A stretch of 64,000 nt of DNA, from positions 80,596 through 144,595 of the forward strand of contig JBOFJK010000002.1 in NCBI GenBank assembly GCA_051656785.1, read 5' to 3'. The notes under the pieces were generated by a model. That model did not search any database and had not been told where the DNA came from. It saw only the letters and a list, made by a program, of their open reading frames with translations. The position numbers were made by a program, and so were the translations under genes. Position 1 is the stretch's first letter; the number at the start of each line of letters is the position of its first letter. The DNA is from UBA710 sp051656785. Its GTDB lineage: Bacteria; Bacillota_I; Bacilli_A; Mycoplasmatales; Metamycoplasmataceae. This document shows positions 30,952-42,239 of the stretch, piece by piece.

Positions 30952-33900
30952 ATGAAACTAATTAAAGTGGAAGCGAAAGGCTTCAAATCATTTGCAGATA
31001 AGGTAACTTTAAAATTTAATGGTGGTGTTGTAGGTATTGTTGGTCCAAATGGATCTGGTAAAAGTAATATAAATGATGCTATAAAATGAGTTTTGGGTGA
31101 GCAATCTTCAAAAGCACTTCGTGGAGATAATATGGAAGATATTATTTTTGCTGGATCAAGAACTGAGAAGGAACAAAATAAATGTGAAGTAACATTAACT
31201 TTTGATAATTCACAAGGAAAACTTTCTATTCCTCACAAAATTTTTACAATTTCTAGAGTTCTTGAAAGAGGTAATGGTAATAATTCATATTATATTAATG
31301 ATCAAATTGCGAGGTATAGAGATATTAGGGAAATAGCTTTAGAATCAGGAATTTCTAAATCATCATTAGCAATTATTTCACAAGGAACAGTTTCAGATAT
31401 TGCTCAAGCAACCCCTGAACAAAGAAGGGGTATTATTGAAGATGCTGCCGGAACAAGTAAATATAAATCTAAAAAAGTTGAAGCATTGAGAAAATTAGAA
31501 AAAACTCAAGAATCATTAGAAAGAATAAATACTGTTGTTAATGAGCTTGAAAAACAACTTAAACCACTTGAAAAACAAGCCGCTAAAGCAAAAATATATT
31601 TAGAGAAATCAAAAGAATTAAAAGAAGTAGAGGTTGGATTATTAGTTCATGATTTAACCATTTTCAATGGTAAGTTAGAAGAATTAAGAAATGAACTAAT
31701 TGGCGTTCAAGAAACTAAGGAAGATTTAGAGTCTAAAATTAAAGATCAAGAAATTTCAATCGAACAAAATATTGATTATAAAACAAATCTTGAAAAAGAA
31801 ATTAGAGAACTTAATAACGATTTAGAAAAAGTAAATGAAAGTCTTTATAATTTGGAAGTTCGTTTCAAAAATGAAGAACAGAAAAGAGAATTAATTATAA
31901 GTGGACAAATTCAAGTTGCAGATGCCGAAAAAATTGCTGCCATGAAATCTCAGTTAGAAGTTTATGTATCAGAAATAAAATATTTTGAATCATGAGGCGA
32001 ATCTTCAATTCAAAATGTTCGCAACAAAAAAGAAGAAGTCAATGCTATTGAATTGAATATTGCTTCTTTAAGATTAAAATCTAATACTATGAAAACTAAT
32101 TTGTTAAAAGTAAAAACAAAAATTGATGTTTTAATGGATCATAAAGAAAATAAAACTAATTTATTTAAAGGGACAAAAACAATCCTTGACAATAAAACTT
32201 TATTTAAAGGGATGGAAGGAACAGTTTCTGATATTATAAATATCCCTGAACAATATTCGGCAGCTATTGAATCAATTTTACATAATGCTCTACAACATAT
32301 AGTTGTTAATGAATCAGATACTGCAATAAAAATGATTGAATTTTTGAAAAGCAATAATGGTGGTCGTGCTACCTTTATTCCCCTTTCATCAATAAGTGAA
32401 AAAGAAGTAAGATCAGATTATTTATTAAAAATTAATAATCAATCAGGTTTTATAGGTGTTGCTTCTGAATTAGTAAGTTCTGATGATAAATACTTAAAAT
32501 TAACAAAATTCTTACTAGGAAATACAATTATTGTTGAGGATGTTCAATCAGCAAATAAAATTTCTCATTTAGTAGATAAAAAATATTTAATTGCTTCACT
32601 TGATGGTGATTTAATTAGAGTTGGTGGAATCATAACTGGTGGAACCAAAATCAATAGTTCAAGTCTTATTGGAATTGAAGATCAGATTAGACAACTTAAT
32701 GAAATTATTCCTGATTTAAATAAAGGAATTGATATAGCTAATATGGAGATTGCTAAATTAGAAAATATCAAAGAAGAAAAACAAAGTTTAATAAATGAAT
32801 TGACAATTGAGATTGTTAAAAATAATGAAAAAAATGATAATGTTAAGAAATTATTCTTAGATTTAAAACATGATTTTGAAGCACAAAGTAATAAAACTTT
32901 TGATGGCGAATCATTAAAGGGGATGGATGTTTCTCTAAATGAATTGAAATCTAGCAAAGGTGTTATTCAAGCGACATTAAGGTCGAAGAATGAAAAATTA
33001 GAATTAATTGATTCAGCAATTTCTAGATCAACAATATCAAAACAAGAATTAGAAAAATCCTTAAGAATTATTATTTCAAATTCAAGTGAAAAGATGACTG
33101 AAAAAACTAAAGCAGAATTTTATGTGAGTGAAGCTACAAAAAGATTGGGAGAACATTATAAATTAACATTCGAAACTGCTCGTGAAAATTATGTTCTTAC
33201 TTTATCTTTAGAAGAAGCAAGAACGATTGTTTCAAAACTTAAAACAGAAATAGATGAATTAGGAACAGTAAACTTAGAAGCAATAAAAACATATGCTGAA
33301 ATAAAAGAGCGTCATGATGAAATATATGCAAGTCAACAAGAATTACAAGAAGCCAAAAACATTATTATAGAAGCTATTTCTGAAATGGATAAAATAATTA
33401 TTTCTAGAATTACAAAAACATTAGAATTGGTTAATACTGAATTTAACTTAGTATTCAAGAAAATGTTTGGTGGAGGAGAGGCAAGAGTGTTCTTAACTGA
33501 TTTTAATGATGTTTTAGAATCGGGGGTTGATATTCAAGCACAACCTCCTGGTAAAAGTGTTAAAAATCTTAAATTATTTTCTGGCGGAGAAAAAGCACTT
33601 ATTGCAATTTCATTACTATTTGCAATCATTAAAGCAAAACCCTTACCACTATGTATTTTAGATGAAGTAGAAGCCGCACTTGATGAATCAAATGTCGTTA
33701 GATATGCTGAATTCTTGCAATCTTTAAAAACAGATACACAATTCATAGTTATAACACATAGACATGGAACAATGTCAAGAGTTGATGAATTATTTGGGGC
33801 AACAATGCAAAAAAGAGGCGTTACTTCTTTCTTTAGCATAGAACTTGCAAAAGCAAAAGAACTAGTTTCAGATACACAAGAAATGATGACAGAGGAATAG
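30952..33900 (+). CDS. smc: chromosome segregation ATPase SMC
   Basis: The condensin subunit that folds and separates chromosomes. The 982-residue product begins MKLIKVEAKGFKSFADK with Walker A GPNGSGKSN (about 32-40), then a coiled coil (150-400), the hinge with KGMEGTVSDIINIPEQYSAAIES and IGVASELV, a second coiled coil, and a C-terminal ATPase domain with the signature FSGGEKALIAISLLFA and Walker B LCILDEVEAALDE. It is shorter than the 1180 residues of B. subtilis SMC, with shortened arms. AAAGGAAT is the ribosome-binding site. Confidence 0.96.
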
Positions 33901-33904
33901 AAAT

Positions 33905-34891
33905 ATGTATAAAGATAAATTTGATAAATTAGAAACGGAGAAAGCAGTTTTATTTGTCAAACAAACTTTTGCAAAAAATCTTGAACAACAACTCAACTTA
34001 ATAAAAGTTTCTTCACCACTTTTTTTAGAAACTAAGACTGGGTTAAATGACCACTTAAATAATGATGGATTACCAGTAACTTTTAAATATAAAGAAGATG
34101 AATTAGAAATAATTCAATCACTTGCGAAATGAAAAAGACAAGAAGTTAAAAACCTTAATCTAAAAGAGGGCTCAGGTATTTGAGCTAATATGAAAGCTAT
34201 AAGAGTTGGTGAGGAGACTTTGTCACCATATCATTCTTTATATGTTGAACAATTTGATTGGGAGAAAAGAATATCTAAAGAAAGTAGAACAATTGATTAT
34301 TTAAAAGATACTGTTAATTTAATCTATGAAGCACTTAAATTAACTCTTTTCGAAACACAAAATAAATACCCTCAATTAACTAACACTCTTCCTGAAAAAA
34401 TAACTTTTATCACAACAGAAGAATTGTATTTAATATATCCTAAATTAAGTCCAAAAGAAAGAGAAAATAAATTTGCAATTGAAAATAAAGCATTTTTCTT
34501 AATAGGTATTGGTCACAAACTGAGTCATAACAAACCTCATGATAATAGAGCTGCTGATTATGATGATTGAAATCTAAATGGTGATTTAATTCTTTACAAC
34601 CCAATTCATAATAATGCAATGGAGTTAAGTTCAATGGGAATAAGGGTGGATTCTCAAACACTAAAAATACAAACAGAAATACTTAATAATAAAACTAATA
34701 ATTTATTATACCTTCAATATCATAAAGATGTAGAAAATGAAAAATTACCATTTACAATTGGTGGTGGAATCGGTCAATCAAGACTTGTTCTATTCATTTT
34801 AGAAAAATTTCATATTGGTGAATTTCAAGCTTCTTTTTGACCAAACAAAGTTAGAGAAGAGATGATGAAAGAAGGTGTGAAATTAAAGTAA
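33905..34891 (+). CDS. asnA: aspartate-ammonia ligase (asparagine synthetase A)
   Basis: Makes asparagine from aspartate, ammonia and ATP. The 328-residue product is of usual AsnA length, with the class II synthetase-like fold. Visible motifs: KVSSPLFLETKTGLNDHLN, EGSGIWANMKAIR, SLYVEQFDWEKRI, WNLNGDLILYN, MELSSMGIRVD and FTIGGGIGQSRLVLFIL. Four TGA Trp codons occur. The last codons overlap the inferred ATT start of uvrB. AsnA is kept in few Mollicutes and reduces dependence on host asparagine. Confidence 0.95.
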
Positions 34892-36864
34892 AAGATTATA
34901 AATTAGTTTCAAAATATAAACCTACTGGCGATCAACCTAAAGCCATTTCTGAACTAGTTAAAGGAATCAAAGAAAATAAAAAGAATCAAGTCCTTTTAGG
35001 TGTTACTGGATCTGGTAAAACATTTACAATTGCGAATGTAATTTCTCAATTCAATAAGCCTGTTATTATTTTGTCACACAATAAGACCCTAGCCTCACAG
35101 TTATATAGCGAATTAAAAGGTTTCTTTCCAAATAATAGAGTTGAATATTTTGTTTCATATTTTGATTACTATAGACCTGAAGCATACTTACCTCAAAAGG
35201 ATGTTTATGTTGATAAAACATCAAAAACTAATCAAGATTTAGAAGCGATGAGAATGGCTTCTTTAAATGCTTTAACGATGAGAAGGGATTCAATAGTTGT
35301 TGCATCAGTTGCTGCTATTTATGGTTCTGTTAATCCTGAAGAATATAAATCTTCTATTTTTAATATTGAAGTAGGAATGGTCATTAAAAGAAATCATTTT
35401 TTCATTAATCTTATTAAGAGACAATACAAGAGAAATAATGTAGAGCTATCTTCAGGTTGTTTTAGTGTTAAAGGTGATGTAATAGAATTAGCTCCCGCTT
35501 GAACAAGTGAATATTTAATAAGAGTGGTTTTTTTTGGTGATGAAATAGAAAGTATTGTTAGAATAGAACCACTTACTAAAAAAATAACCAAATCATTTAA
35601 TGGTTTGGCAATCTTTCCTGCCGCAATTTATGCAGTTCAAGATCCGACTATTCATAGAGCAGTAAATTTAATTAAGCATGAATTAGAAGATAGATTAGAA
35701 TATTTTAAAAGCAATGGAAAATTGCTTGAATATCAAAGACTACATGATCGAACTATTAATGATATTGATTCCTTACTTGAATTTGGTTACTGTCCAGGTA
35801 TTGAGAATTATTCTAGACATATTGATGGAAGATCAGAAGGAGAAAAACCTTTTACTATTTTAGACTACTTACCAGAAGATGCTCTTGTAATTATTGATGA
35901 ATCTCACATGATGATTCCTCAATTAAATGCAATGTATAGGGGCGATAGGGCTCGTAAAGAAAACCTTGTTGATTATGGTTTCAGATTACCTTCTGCATTA
36001 GATAATAGACCTTTAAGATTTGATGAATTTGAGAAATATGAATTTCAAAAAATATTTGTTTCTGCAACACCTGGTAATTATGAAATTGATTTAGTTGAAG
36101 GTGAAATAATTTCACAAATAATAAGACCTACAGGTTTAATTGACCCAACAATTGAAGTTTATCCATCTGAAAATCAAATTGAAAATATTTATGACAGAAT
36201 ACAAGAGCAAATAAAGAAAAATGAAAAAACATTTATTTTAACTACAACAAAAAGAACAAGTGAAGAATTAACAAAACACTTTCAAACACTTGGTGTTAAG
36301 ATTGCATATATTCACTCTGATCATAAGACATTAGAAAGAAATGAAATCCTCCGTAAATTACGCAAGGGTGTTTATGATGTAGTAATAGGAATTAACTTAC
36401 TAAGAGAAGGAATTGACATTCCTGAAGTTTCTTTAATTCTTGTTTTGGATGCTGATAAGGAATCATTCTTTAGATCAACAAGAAGTTTAATTCAAATAAC
36501 AGGTAGAGCAGCAAGGAATGTAAATGGTCATGTAGTTTTTTATGCAGATGGTATCAGTAAGAGTATGCAAGAAACTATTGATGACAATGCATTTAAACGT
36601 GGAATTCAAGAGAAATATAATAAGGCAAATAACATAACTCCCCAAACAATAGTAAAACCAATTCCAGAACCAATTCAAGGCCATGATTTACAAAATGCAA
36701 TTGATTATGTTTTAAATCAAAAAAATAAGAAAGCAAAGAAATCTGAAGTAATCAAAATTATTGAAGGACTTAGAGTTGAAATGAGAGAAGCTGCCAAAAA
36801 ACTTGAATTTGAAAGAGCAACAGAAATTAGAGATATGATTTTTGAGTTAGAAGCAGAATTATAG
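34882..36864 (+). CDS. uvrB: excinuclease ABC subunit UvrB, inferred ATT start
   Basis: The damage-verifying helicase of nucleotide excision repair. The 660-residue product has YKPTGDQPKAI, Walker A VTGSGKTFT, the FDYYRPEAYLP beta-hairpin, DESHM, ATPGNYE, and the C-terminal UVR motif. No ATG, GTG or TTG lies between the in-frame stop at 34852-34854 and the first conserved residues. ATT at 34882 is the best start: GAAGGTG lies about 5 bases upstream. TTG at 35071 would delete the Walker A and is rejected. The gene overlaps asnA by 10 bases and its stop overlaps that of the convergent dnaI by 6 bases. Confidence 0.92.
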
Positions 36865-37710
36865 TTTCCTCAAATTTTTACCTTTTAAAAAAATAGGTGT
36901 AGACAATACTTCAATTCTTTCCATTAATCTCTTAGCTTTAAATCCACTTACTTCACTACCTTTAATAAATTCTTTTTCCAATTGTTTGTATGAAAAATTA
37001 GAAGTAAAAAATGTTGTTTTTTCCATTTGCATTCTATGAGATAAAATAGAAAATAAAATTTCACTAATCATTCAAGCTGAATTTTTTTCTGAACCAATAT
37101 CATCTATAAATAAAAAATCAACACCCTTTAAATCATCAATTACTTTTTTATAACCGATATTAAACAATTGTTTTAGATGATTTGCTAAATCATTATTATT
37201 AATATAAGCTACTGTTTTGCTTTTTGAAACAAAATAGTTTGCCATTGCTTGTGTAAAAAATGATTTTCCAACACCAAAATCTCCATATAAATAAATTCCT
37301 TTAAAATATTCATTATTTTGAAAATTCTTAAGAATAGTTTCCTTGAAATAATGCAAAAGTTCCTTACGTTCTTCATTTCACATAAATTCATTGTTTCTCA
37401 AGCCTTGTTTATCATTTTTTGCAAATACTAAAGAATGATTCATATTTGTAATATCTCTCAGAATAAAATTATTAAGATTTTCTCTTCTTTTGCCGGCTTC
37501 GGTTGGAACAATCTTTCTAGTAATCATTCCATTATTTTGAACTTCAAGTTCAGATGTGTATAATAAGTCCTTATTTTTTTCTTCTTCGATAATGTCAAAA
37601 AAAATAAGGATAGATTCCTCTATTTGCTCTTTGTTAAGATTATTATCTTTTATTAATTTAATAATCTTCTTATGATTTAACACTTGATTTTTTATTTCAT
37701 CAATTTTCAT
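36859..37710 (-). CDS. dnaI: primosomal helicase loader DnaI
   Basis: The AAA+ loader that places the DnaB/DnaC replicative helicase on DNA. The 283-residue product has an N-terminal helicase-interacting region with a short helix (residues 1-80), then Walker A YGDFGVGKS, Walker B FLFIDDIGSE and the sensor region MISEILFSILSHRM. Two TGA Trp codons join three fragments. It is encoded directly downstream of the dnaB loader gene, the Firmicute order dnaB-dnaI. Confidence 0.93.
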
Positions 37711-37711
37711 A

Positions 37712-38644
37712 TTACATCAATTCTTCTAGATCATCAAGTAATTCATTTAAAGAAACTTCTTTAACTCCACTAAATATTGTCCCTTTATTATCAAAATGAC
37801 CTCAATCTAATTCTTGAGGTTGTTTTTTAAACTGCTTTGATTTCATAGAATCATTTAAAACTTCAACTATTTCTTTGTATGATATTAGGTTTCTTTCATA
37901 TAAATCATTAGTTATTTTTTTAACATAATTTACAACAACCCTTCCATTATTTTCAAAAGAATAATTAAGAATAGTATTAATAGAGGCATCACACAAACCA
38001 ATATTTCTTGAATAGCTAATATATTCCTTTTGACCAAATGTAATTGAACCCTTATCTAAGAATTTAATAAATTGCTCTGGAGTAAGTGATTTTATAGCAT
38101 CATCATTACTTTCAAAAGCGGGAAGTTTTAGATCTGCTGTTTGATATTGATCATTCAATTGTTGCTCAAATGAATAATCAAAAATATCAAAATACTTAGC
38201 AGAAACCTCGACATAGTCCTTTTTGCTAATAGGTCTAGGTTTGTGTTCTAAAATTAACTTTTCAAACATTATATCTCCTATTCTTTTTGTTAAATTAGAC
38301 CTAAGCATATCATTTTCAGTAAATTTTTCAAGTGTTAATGGTTTTAATAAAGTAATCAATCCATTTTTATTATCATTTTTAGTAAAAGTTCTAATTAAAC
38401 CTACTGCTTCTAGATTTTTCTTAGCCAAAATTAATTCATCTAAGCTAATTGATAATGATTTAGACAAATTATCTAAATTAACACCAGGTTTATAGGCATT
38501 ATCAGATTGGTCTAAAGATGATAAATATTCATATAAAATGGTTGAATTTGGCCCAATTATAGGTAAATAAAAGTTTCTTACAAATTTAAATTCATCAGCA
38601 TTAATTTTGTTAAAATTTTCGACAAAAAAATACAAAATTTTCAT
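37712..38644 (-). CDS. dnaB: replication initiation/membrane attachment protein DnaB (DnaD-like helicase co-loader)
   Basis: In Firmicutes DnaB (DnaD-family) helps DnaI load the helicase at origin and restart sites. The 310-residue product has an N-terminal winged-helix-like domain (FVRNFYLPIIGPNSTILYEYLSSL) and a middle DDBH2 helical bundle with LTPEQFIKFLDKGSITFGQKEYI, DASINTILNYSFENNGRVVVNYVKKI. It is placed between coaE and dnaI, matching the Bacillus nrdR-dnaB-dnaI region. The frame crosses a TGA at 37799-37801 (Trp) and ends at 37712. dnaI starts 1 base later. Confidence 0.87.
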
Positions 38645-38688
38645 TTTACCCCCATTTTAAACTCAATCATTTAATTGACTTATGATTA

Positions 38689-39246
38689 TTATATTATTTT
38701 AATATAATACCTTTTAAAAAACCTTTTCCAATCATTATTAACAGGTATGTTATCCATATAAATATCCACACTTCCTTCTTTAGAAAACCCAGTGTTTATA
38801 AGGTCAAAATCATCAAAATCATGGTTATCCACATTTTTAAAATTTCATATTTTTCTCCTTCAATCATTACTCGCAGTAATATTAAGAGTTTTATTAAAAA
38901 ATCTTTCAAAATCCACATTTTTACTATATAAAATAGGTATTTCTACAAAATCATATTTATGTTTTTCGAAATGTTCATAAAGCACAGGGAAAATTAGTTT
39001 TTCAAGCAAATCCTTACCTTTTTCAATAAAAACAAATCTTTTCAACATTTCTCGATCAACTTCTTTGTCATTTACATATTTTTCACCAAGGTTATTTTTG
39101 ATCAATTCATAACATTTATTACCAAATTTATACTGTTCTTTAAAGAAATCATCACAATTAAATGTTGAATATCCCAATTCTTTTGCTTTTTCTAATAAAA
39201 AAGTTTTGCCAACACATGTTTTGCCAATTATTGCTATCATTATCAT
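38689..39246 (-). CDS. coaE: dephospho-CoA kinase (CoaE-like)
   Basis: Phosphorylates dephospho-CoA to CoA, last step of CoA synthesis. The 185-residue product has a P-loop GKTCVGKT, the FNCDDFFKE segment corresponding to the kinase's D-x-D region, and KRFVFIEKGKDLLEKLIFPVL. It is divergent from canonical CoaE but lies right before dnaB, as in Firmicutes. Two TGA Trp codons lie after residue 128, and the C-terminal tail (about 57 residues) is rich in Asp and Lys. The 3' coding region contains three DnaA-box-like 9-mers. Confidence 0.72.
38750..38833 (+). promoter_or_regulatory. cluster of three DnaA-box-like 9-mers inside coaE
   Basis: TTATCCATA (38750-38758), ATATCCACA (38762-38770) and TTATCCACA (38825-38833, identical to the E. 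coli consensus), all on the + strand within 84 bases. They lie in the 3' end of coaE and beside the dnaB-dnaI helicase loaders. Because they also code for VDN/VDI residues, chance is possible; see finding. Confidence 0.4.
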
Positions 39247-39278
39247 CCTCTTCCTTTATACAATATTAATATTAAATG

Positions 39279-39290
39279 TATAATATTCAT
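39279..39290 (+). promoter_or_regulatory. -10 box of probably leaderless cysS mRNA
   Basis: TATAAT at 39279-39284 is 6 bases before the cysS ATG and no Shine-Dalgarno sequence exists. It lies in a 44-base divergent gap shared with coaE. Confidence 0.6.
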
Positions 39291-40517
39291 ATGAAATTTA
39301 TATATTTGTGTGGCCCAACTGTATATGATAAGGTTCATATTGGAAACATGAGACCAATATTAACTTTTGATTTATTTATTAGAGCAATGAAACATTTAGG
39401 AACAAATGTTACATTTATTCACAATATCACTGATATTGATGACAAAATAATTGAAAAATCAAAAGAATTAAAAATATCTGAAAAAGAAGTTAGTGACAAA
39501 TACCTTTCCTTCTATAAGGATATGTTAAGAAAATTCAATATAAATACAATTATTGATATGCCAACAGTTACTGAAAATATGGATATTATTATTGAATCAA
39601 TCAAAAATCTAGAAAAAGAAAATAAGATATACGTTTCTGGTAATTCAGTTTATTTTGATATTAAGTCTATAAAATCATATGGATCTATTTCTAATAAAAA
39701 GTTTGATAAATTTGTTAATCCTGAAAAAAATATTGATAAAAAAAGAAATGTTGAAGATTTTGTTGTTTGAAAATCTAAAACAAATGGCTTAACATGAGAT
39801 AGCCCTTGGGATAAAGGTAGACCCGGATGGCACACTGAATGTTTTGCTTTTTCTAATATATATGGTCAAGCTAAATTAGATATTCATGGTGGAGGTATTG
39901 ATTTAAAATTTCCACATCATGAAAATGAAAATGCTCAGTTTGTTGGATTGCATAATCGTGATATTACAAAAAAATGAATTCACTTAGGAATTATTAATTT
40001 AGATGGTCAAAAAATGTCAAAATCAGAAAAAAATATATTGTATGCTGATGATTTTTTGACAAAGGACAATTATCTTTATAATGCTGATATTTTTAGACTT
40101 ATTTTATTAAATTCTAATTATAAAAATACAATTGAATTCACTGATCAATTGTATAAGGATAACTATAAAAAATTAAATTCACTTATTAAGATATATAATT
40201 CTTTATTAATTGAAGACAATTATATTTTTTCAAAATTAGCTGACATTGAACATGTTTTGAAAAACATAGAAACACTTAATTTTTCTACTGCAATGAAAGA
40301 TATAAATGAAATGATTAAGTCATTTAATGAAAATAAAATTATTAAAATAGGTAATAATGTTATAAGTATTTTTAAAATTTTAGGATTTCAATTTACAGAA
40401 AAAGTGATTTCTGAAAATGATAAGGTTATTTATCGAATGTGAAAAGAAGAAAAGAACTTGAAAAACTGAGAACAAGCAGATAAGCTTAGAGAAAAAATAT
40501 CACACATATTAGGATAA
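39291..40517 (+). CDS. cysS: cysteinyl-tRNA synthetase
   Basis: A class I synthetase of 408 residues. It has YLCGPTVYDKVHIGNMRP (first Zn-ligand Cys and the HIGN motif), GWHTECFAFS (second ligand Cys), the PHHENENAQ Zn motif and KMSKSEKN. It is at the short end of the family. An earlier in-frame ATG (39276) lies across the -10 box and is rejected; ATG 39291 begins MKFIYLCGPT. TGA Trp codons lie in VVWKS, LTWDSP, KKWIH and near the end. Confidence 0.95.
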
Positions 40518-40544
40518 AAATAGGTAAAAAAGGAGTTTAGTTAT

Positions 40545-41222
40545 ATGGTTAAATTACTTTGTGGTAAAAACACTGTTTTAGAAGCAATTTCAAATAAATT
40601 GGATATCAAAATTATTTATCTATTAAAACAACCAAATGATTTACACACAAAAACACCGATAAAAATAATTTCAAAGGAAGAAATGAATGAAATGACAGAC
40701 TTGAATCATCAAGGATATGTTGCCATTCTTAATGAATTTAAATATTATAATTTAGAAACAATTTTTGAAGATAAACCTAAAATAATATTAATATTAGACC
40801 ATCTTGAAGATCCTCAAAATTTTGGTTCAATATTAAGAAGTGCAAATGCTTCAGGCATTAAGCATGTAATAATACCTAACATAAGATCGGTTGATGTTAA
40901 TGAAACGGTTTTTAAAGTATCATCAGGTGGAATAGTTGGCATGAAAATCATTAAGGTTAATTCATTGCAAGCAACTGTGAAAAAACTAAAAAGAGAAATG
41001 TTTTGAATTTATGCAACATCTTTAGAGCGAGGGGCAAGCGATTATTCAACAATTAATTATAATTTTCCTCTAGCTTTAATAGTTGGTAATGAAGGGAAGG
41101 GGATTTCAAGATCTCTTTTAAAAGAAGCTGATCAAAATATTTTTATAAAAATGGAAGGAACGGTTCAATCTTTGAATGTTGCAGTAGCAACTGGAATTTT
41201 TTTATTCTATATTAAAAAATAG
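40545..41222 (+). CDS. rlmB: TrmH/RlmB-family 23S rRNA (guanosine-2'-O)-methyltransferase
   Basis: A SpoU-class methyltransferase (225 residues). The N-terminal substrate-binding domain is LLCGKNTVLEAISNK; the SPOUT knot contains LILDHLEDPQNFGSILRSANA (motif 1), ALIVGNEGKGISR (motif 2) and MEGTVQSLNVAVATGI (motif 3). It matches Bacillus YacO, which sits after cysS and before sigH, as here; Mini-III and YacP are missing between them. A single TGA Trp lies in FWIYA. It is separated from the sigma factor gene by 13 bases with AAAGGAAG. Confidence 0.92.
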
Positions 41223-41235
41223 AAAGGAAGAATAA

Positions 41236-41745
41236 ATGTCAAATTCCGAAAAAGCAATCAGAAAAATCTATATTGAAAATAATAATATGTTCATTAAAAA
41301 TGCACATTATATCTTAAAGAAATTTTATTCAATTCCAATTGATGAAAATGATCTAATTTTAGATTGTTTACAACAATTATTAAGAAAAGCAGAATTATTC
41401 AAACCCACAAAGGAATTAACATTAGAACAATATCTACTTTCTAACATTAAATATATTATGTTTTCATATTGTAGATCTTTCACTAGGAAGAACAGTGCTA
41501 TCCTAAATAATTATTTAAGCTTTGATTTAGTTGAAAACTATCATAGTGATACATATAAATCTTTAGAAATTAATTATGATTTCTTAACAACATTTCAATA
41601 TAAAATTTTTAATGATTTATTTATTAAAAATTTATCAATTAAAGAAGTTGCAATTAAGAATACAACTACATCGCATTTTATCAAGAATGAGGTTAAAAAA
41701 ATTAGAGAGAATATAAATAGACAAATCGAAAATTTTGTTAGTTAA
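41236..41745 (+). CDS. SigH-like alternative sigma factor
   Basis: A 169-residue protein at the exact syntenic place of Bacillus sigH (rlmB - sigH - rpmG - secE - nusG). It has a sigma-2-like helical half (about 1-85; KAIRKIYIENNNMFIKNAHYIL, DENDLILDCLQQLLRKA, with YIMFSYCRSFTRKNS after) and a sigma-4-like helix-turn-helix half (LTTFQYKIFNDLFIKNLSIKEVAIKNTTTSHFIKNEVKKIREN). The pattern FQ-x-K-IF-x-L-F-x-x-x-L-S-x-K-E-V-A resembles region 4.2. Sequence divergence is high, so confidence rests on order plus fold pattern. Housekeeping functions in Mollicutes rely on SigA; a second sigma factor would be a notable regulator. Confidence 0.65.
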   Translation: MSNSEKAIRKIYIENNNMFIKNAHYILKKFYSIPIDENDLILDCLQQLLRKAELFKPTKELTLEQYLLSNIKYIMFSYCRSFTRKNSAILNNYLSFDLVENYHSDTYKSLEINYDFLTTFQYKIFNDLFIKNLSIKEVAIKNTTTSHFIKNEVKKIRENINRQIENFVS

Positions 41746-41829
41746 TTAGTTTAAATTAGAAAGTATATTTAGTATAAATTTGATGTTTTATGAATATTCA
41801 TATTTAGTTAAGGATTTTTTTTAATTAGG

Positions 41830-41843
41830 TATAATAGTTAATA
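41830..41843 (+). promoter_or_regulatory. -10 box upstream of rpmG-secE-nusG
   Basis: TATAAT at 41830-41835 ends 8 bases before the rpmG ATG, so the mRNA could be leaderless; rpmG has no clear ribosome-binding site. A 98-base AT-rich gap separates it from the sigma factor gene. Confidence 0.5.
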
Positions 41844-41984
41844 ATGAAAAAAAAAGTTGCATTAGCATGTCAAAATTGTAAGATAAAAAATTATTACACT
41901 AACAAATCAAGTATTGATCGAATAGTAATTAATAAGTTTTGTAATAATTGTCGTGCACATCATGAGCATAAAGAGGAGAAATAA
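41844..41984 (+). CDS. rpmG: ribosomal protein L33 (zinc type)
   Basis: A 46-residue ribosomal protein of the large subunit. It has the two CxxC zinc pairs (CQNCKIKNYYTNK and FCNNCRAHH) and ends HHEHKEEK. It overlaps secE by 1 base (TAATG) and is the first gene of an rpmG-secE-nusG unit. Confidence 0.92.
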   Translation: MKKKVALACQNCKIKNYYTNKSSIDRIVINKFCNNCRAHHEHKEEK

Positions 41985-42238
41985 TGAAAGAAATTGAAAA
42001 TGTTTCTAATGTTGAAAAAACAAAAGAATCTATAAATACTGAAAATATTACTTTTACTGAAAAACCATACGTAATTAGAAATTTTAAAAAAGAATTAAAA
42101 AGGGTTAAATGACCATTAGAAAAAAAACATAATAAAAATTTTTTTTATATTTTTCTTTTTATAATATTTTTAACAGGTTTTTTTGCTTTAATATCATTGG
42201 GAGCAACAGAGTTAATAGAATTAATGGGAGCAAAATAA
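41984..42238 (+). CDS. secE: preprotein translocase subunit SecE
   Basis: An 84-residue single-spanning subunit of the SecYEG channel. N-terminal hydrophilic part (1-45), a conserved amphipathic segment NFKKELKRVKWPLEK (Trp is TGA), then one TM helix (about 51-75, NFFYIFLFIIFLTGFFALISL). It follows rpmG by a 1-base overlap; nusG starts one base after its stop. It is too short and TGA-interrupted for a standard-code search. Confidence 0.92.
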
Positions 42239-42239
42239 T

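Noticed and set aside
35071..35502. UvrB starting at TTG 35071
   Set aside because: This would remove the nucleotide-binding motif and the YKPTGDQP segment, which are conserved.
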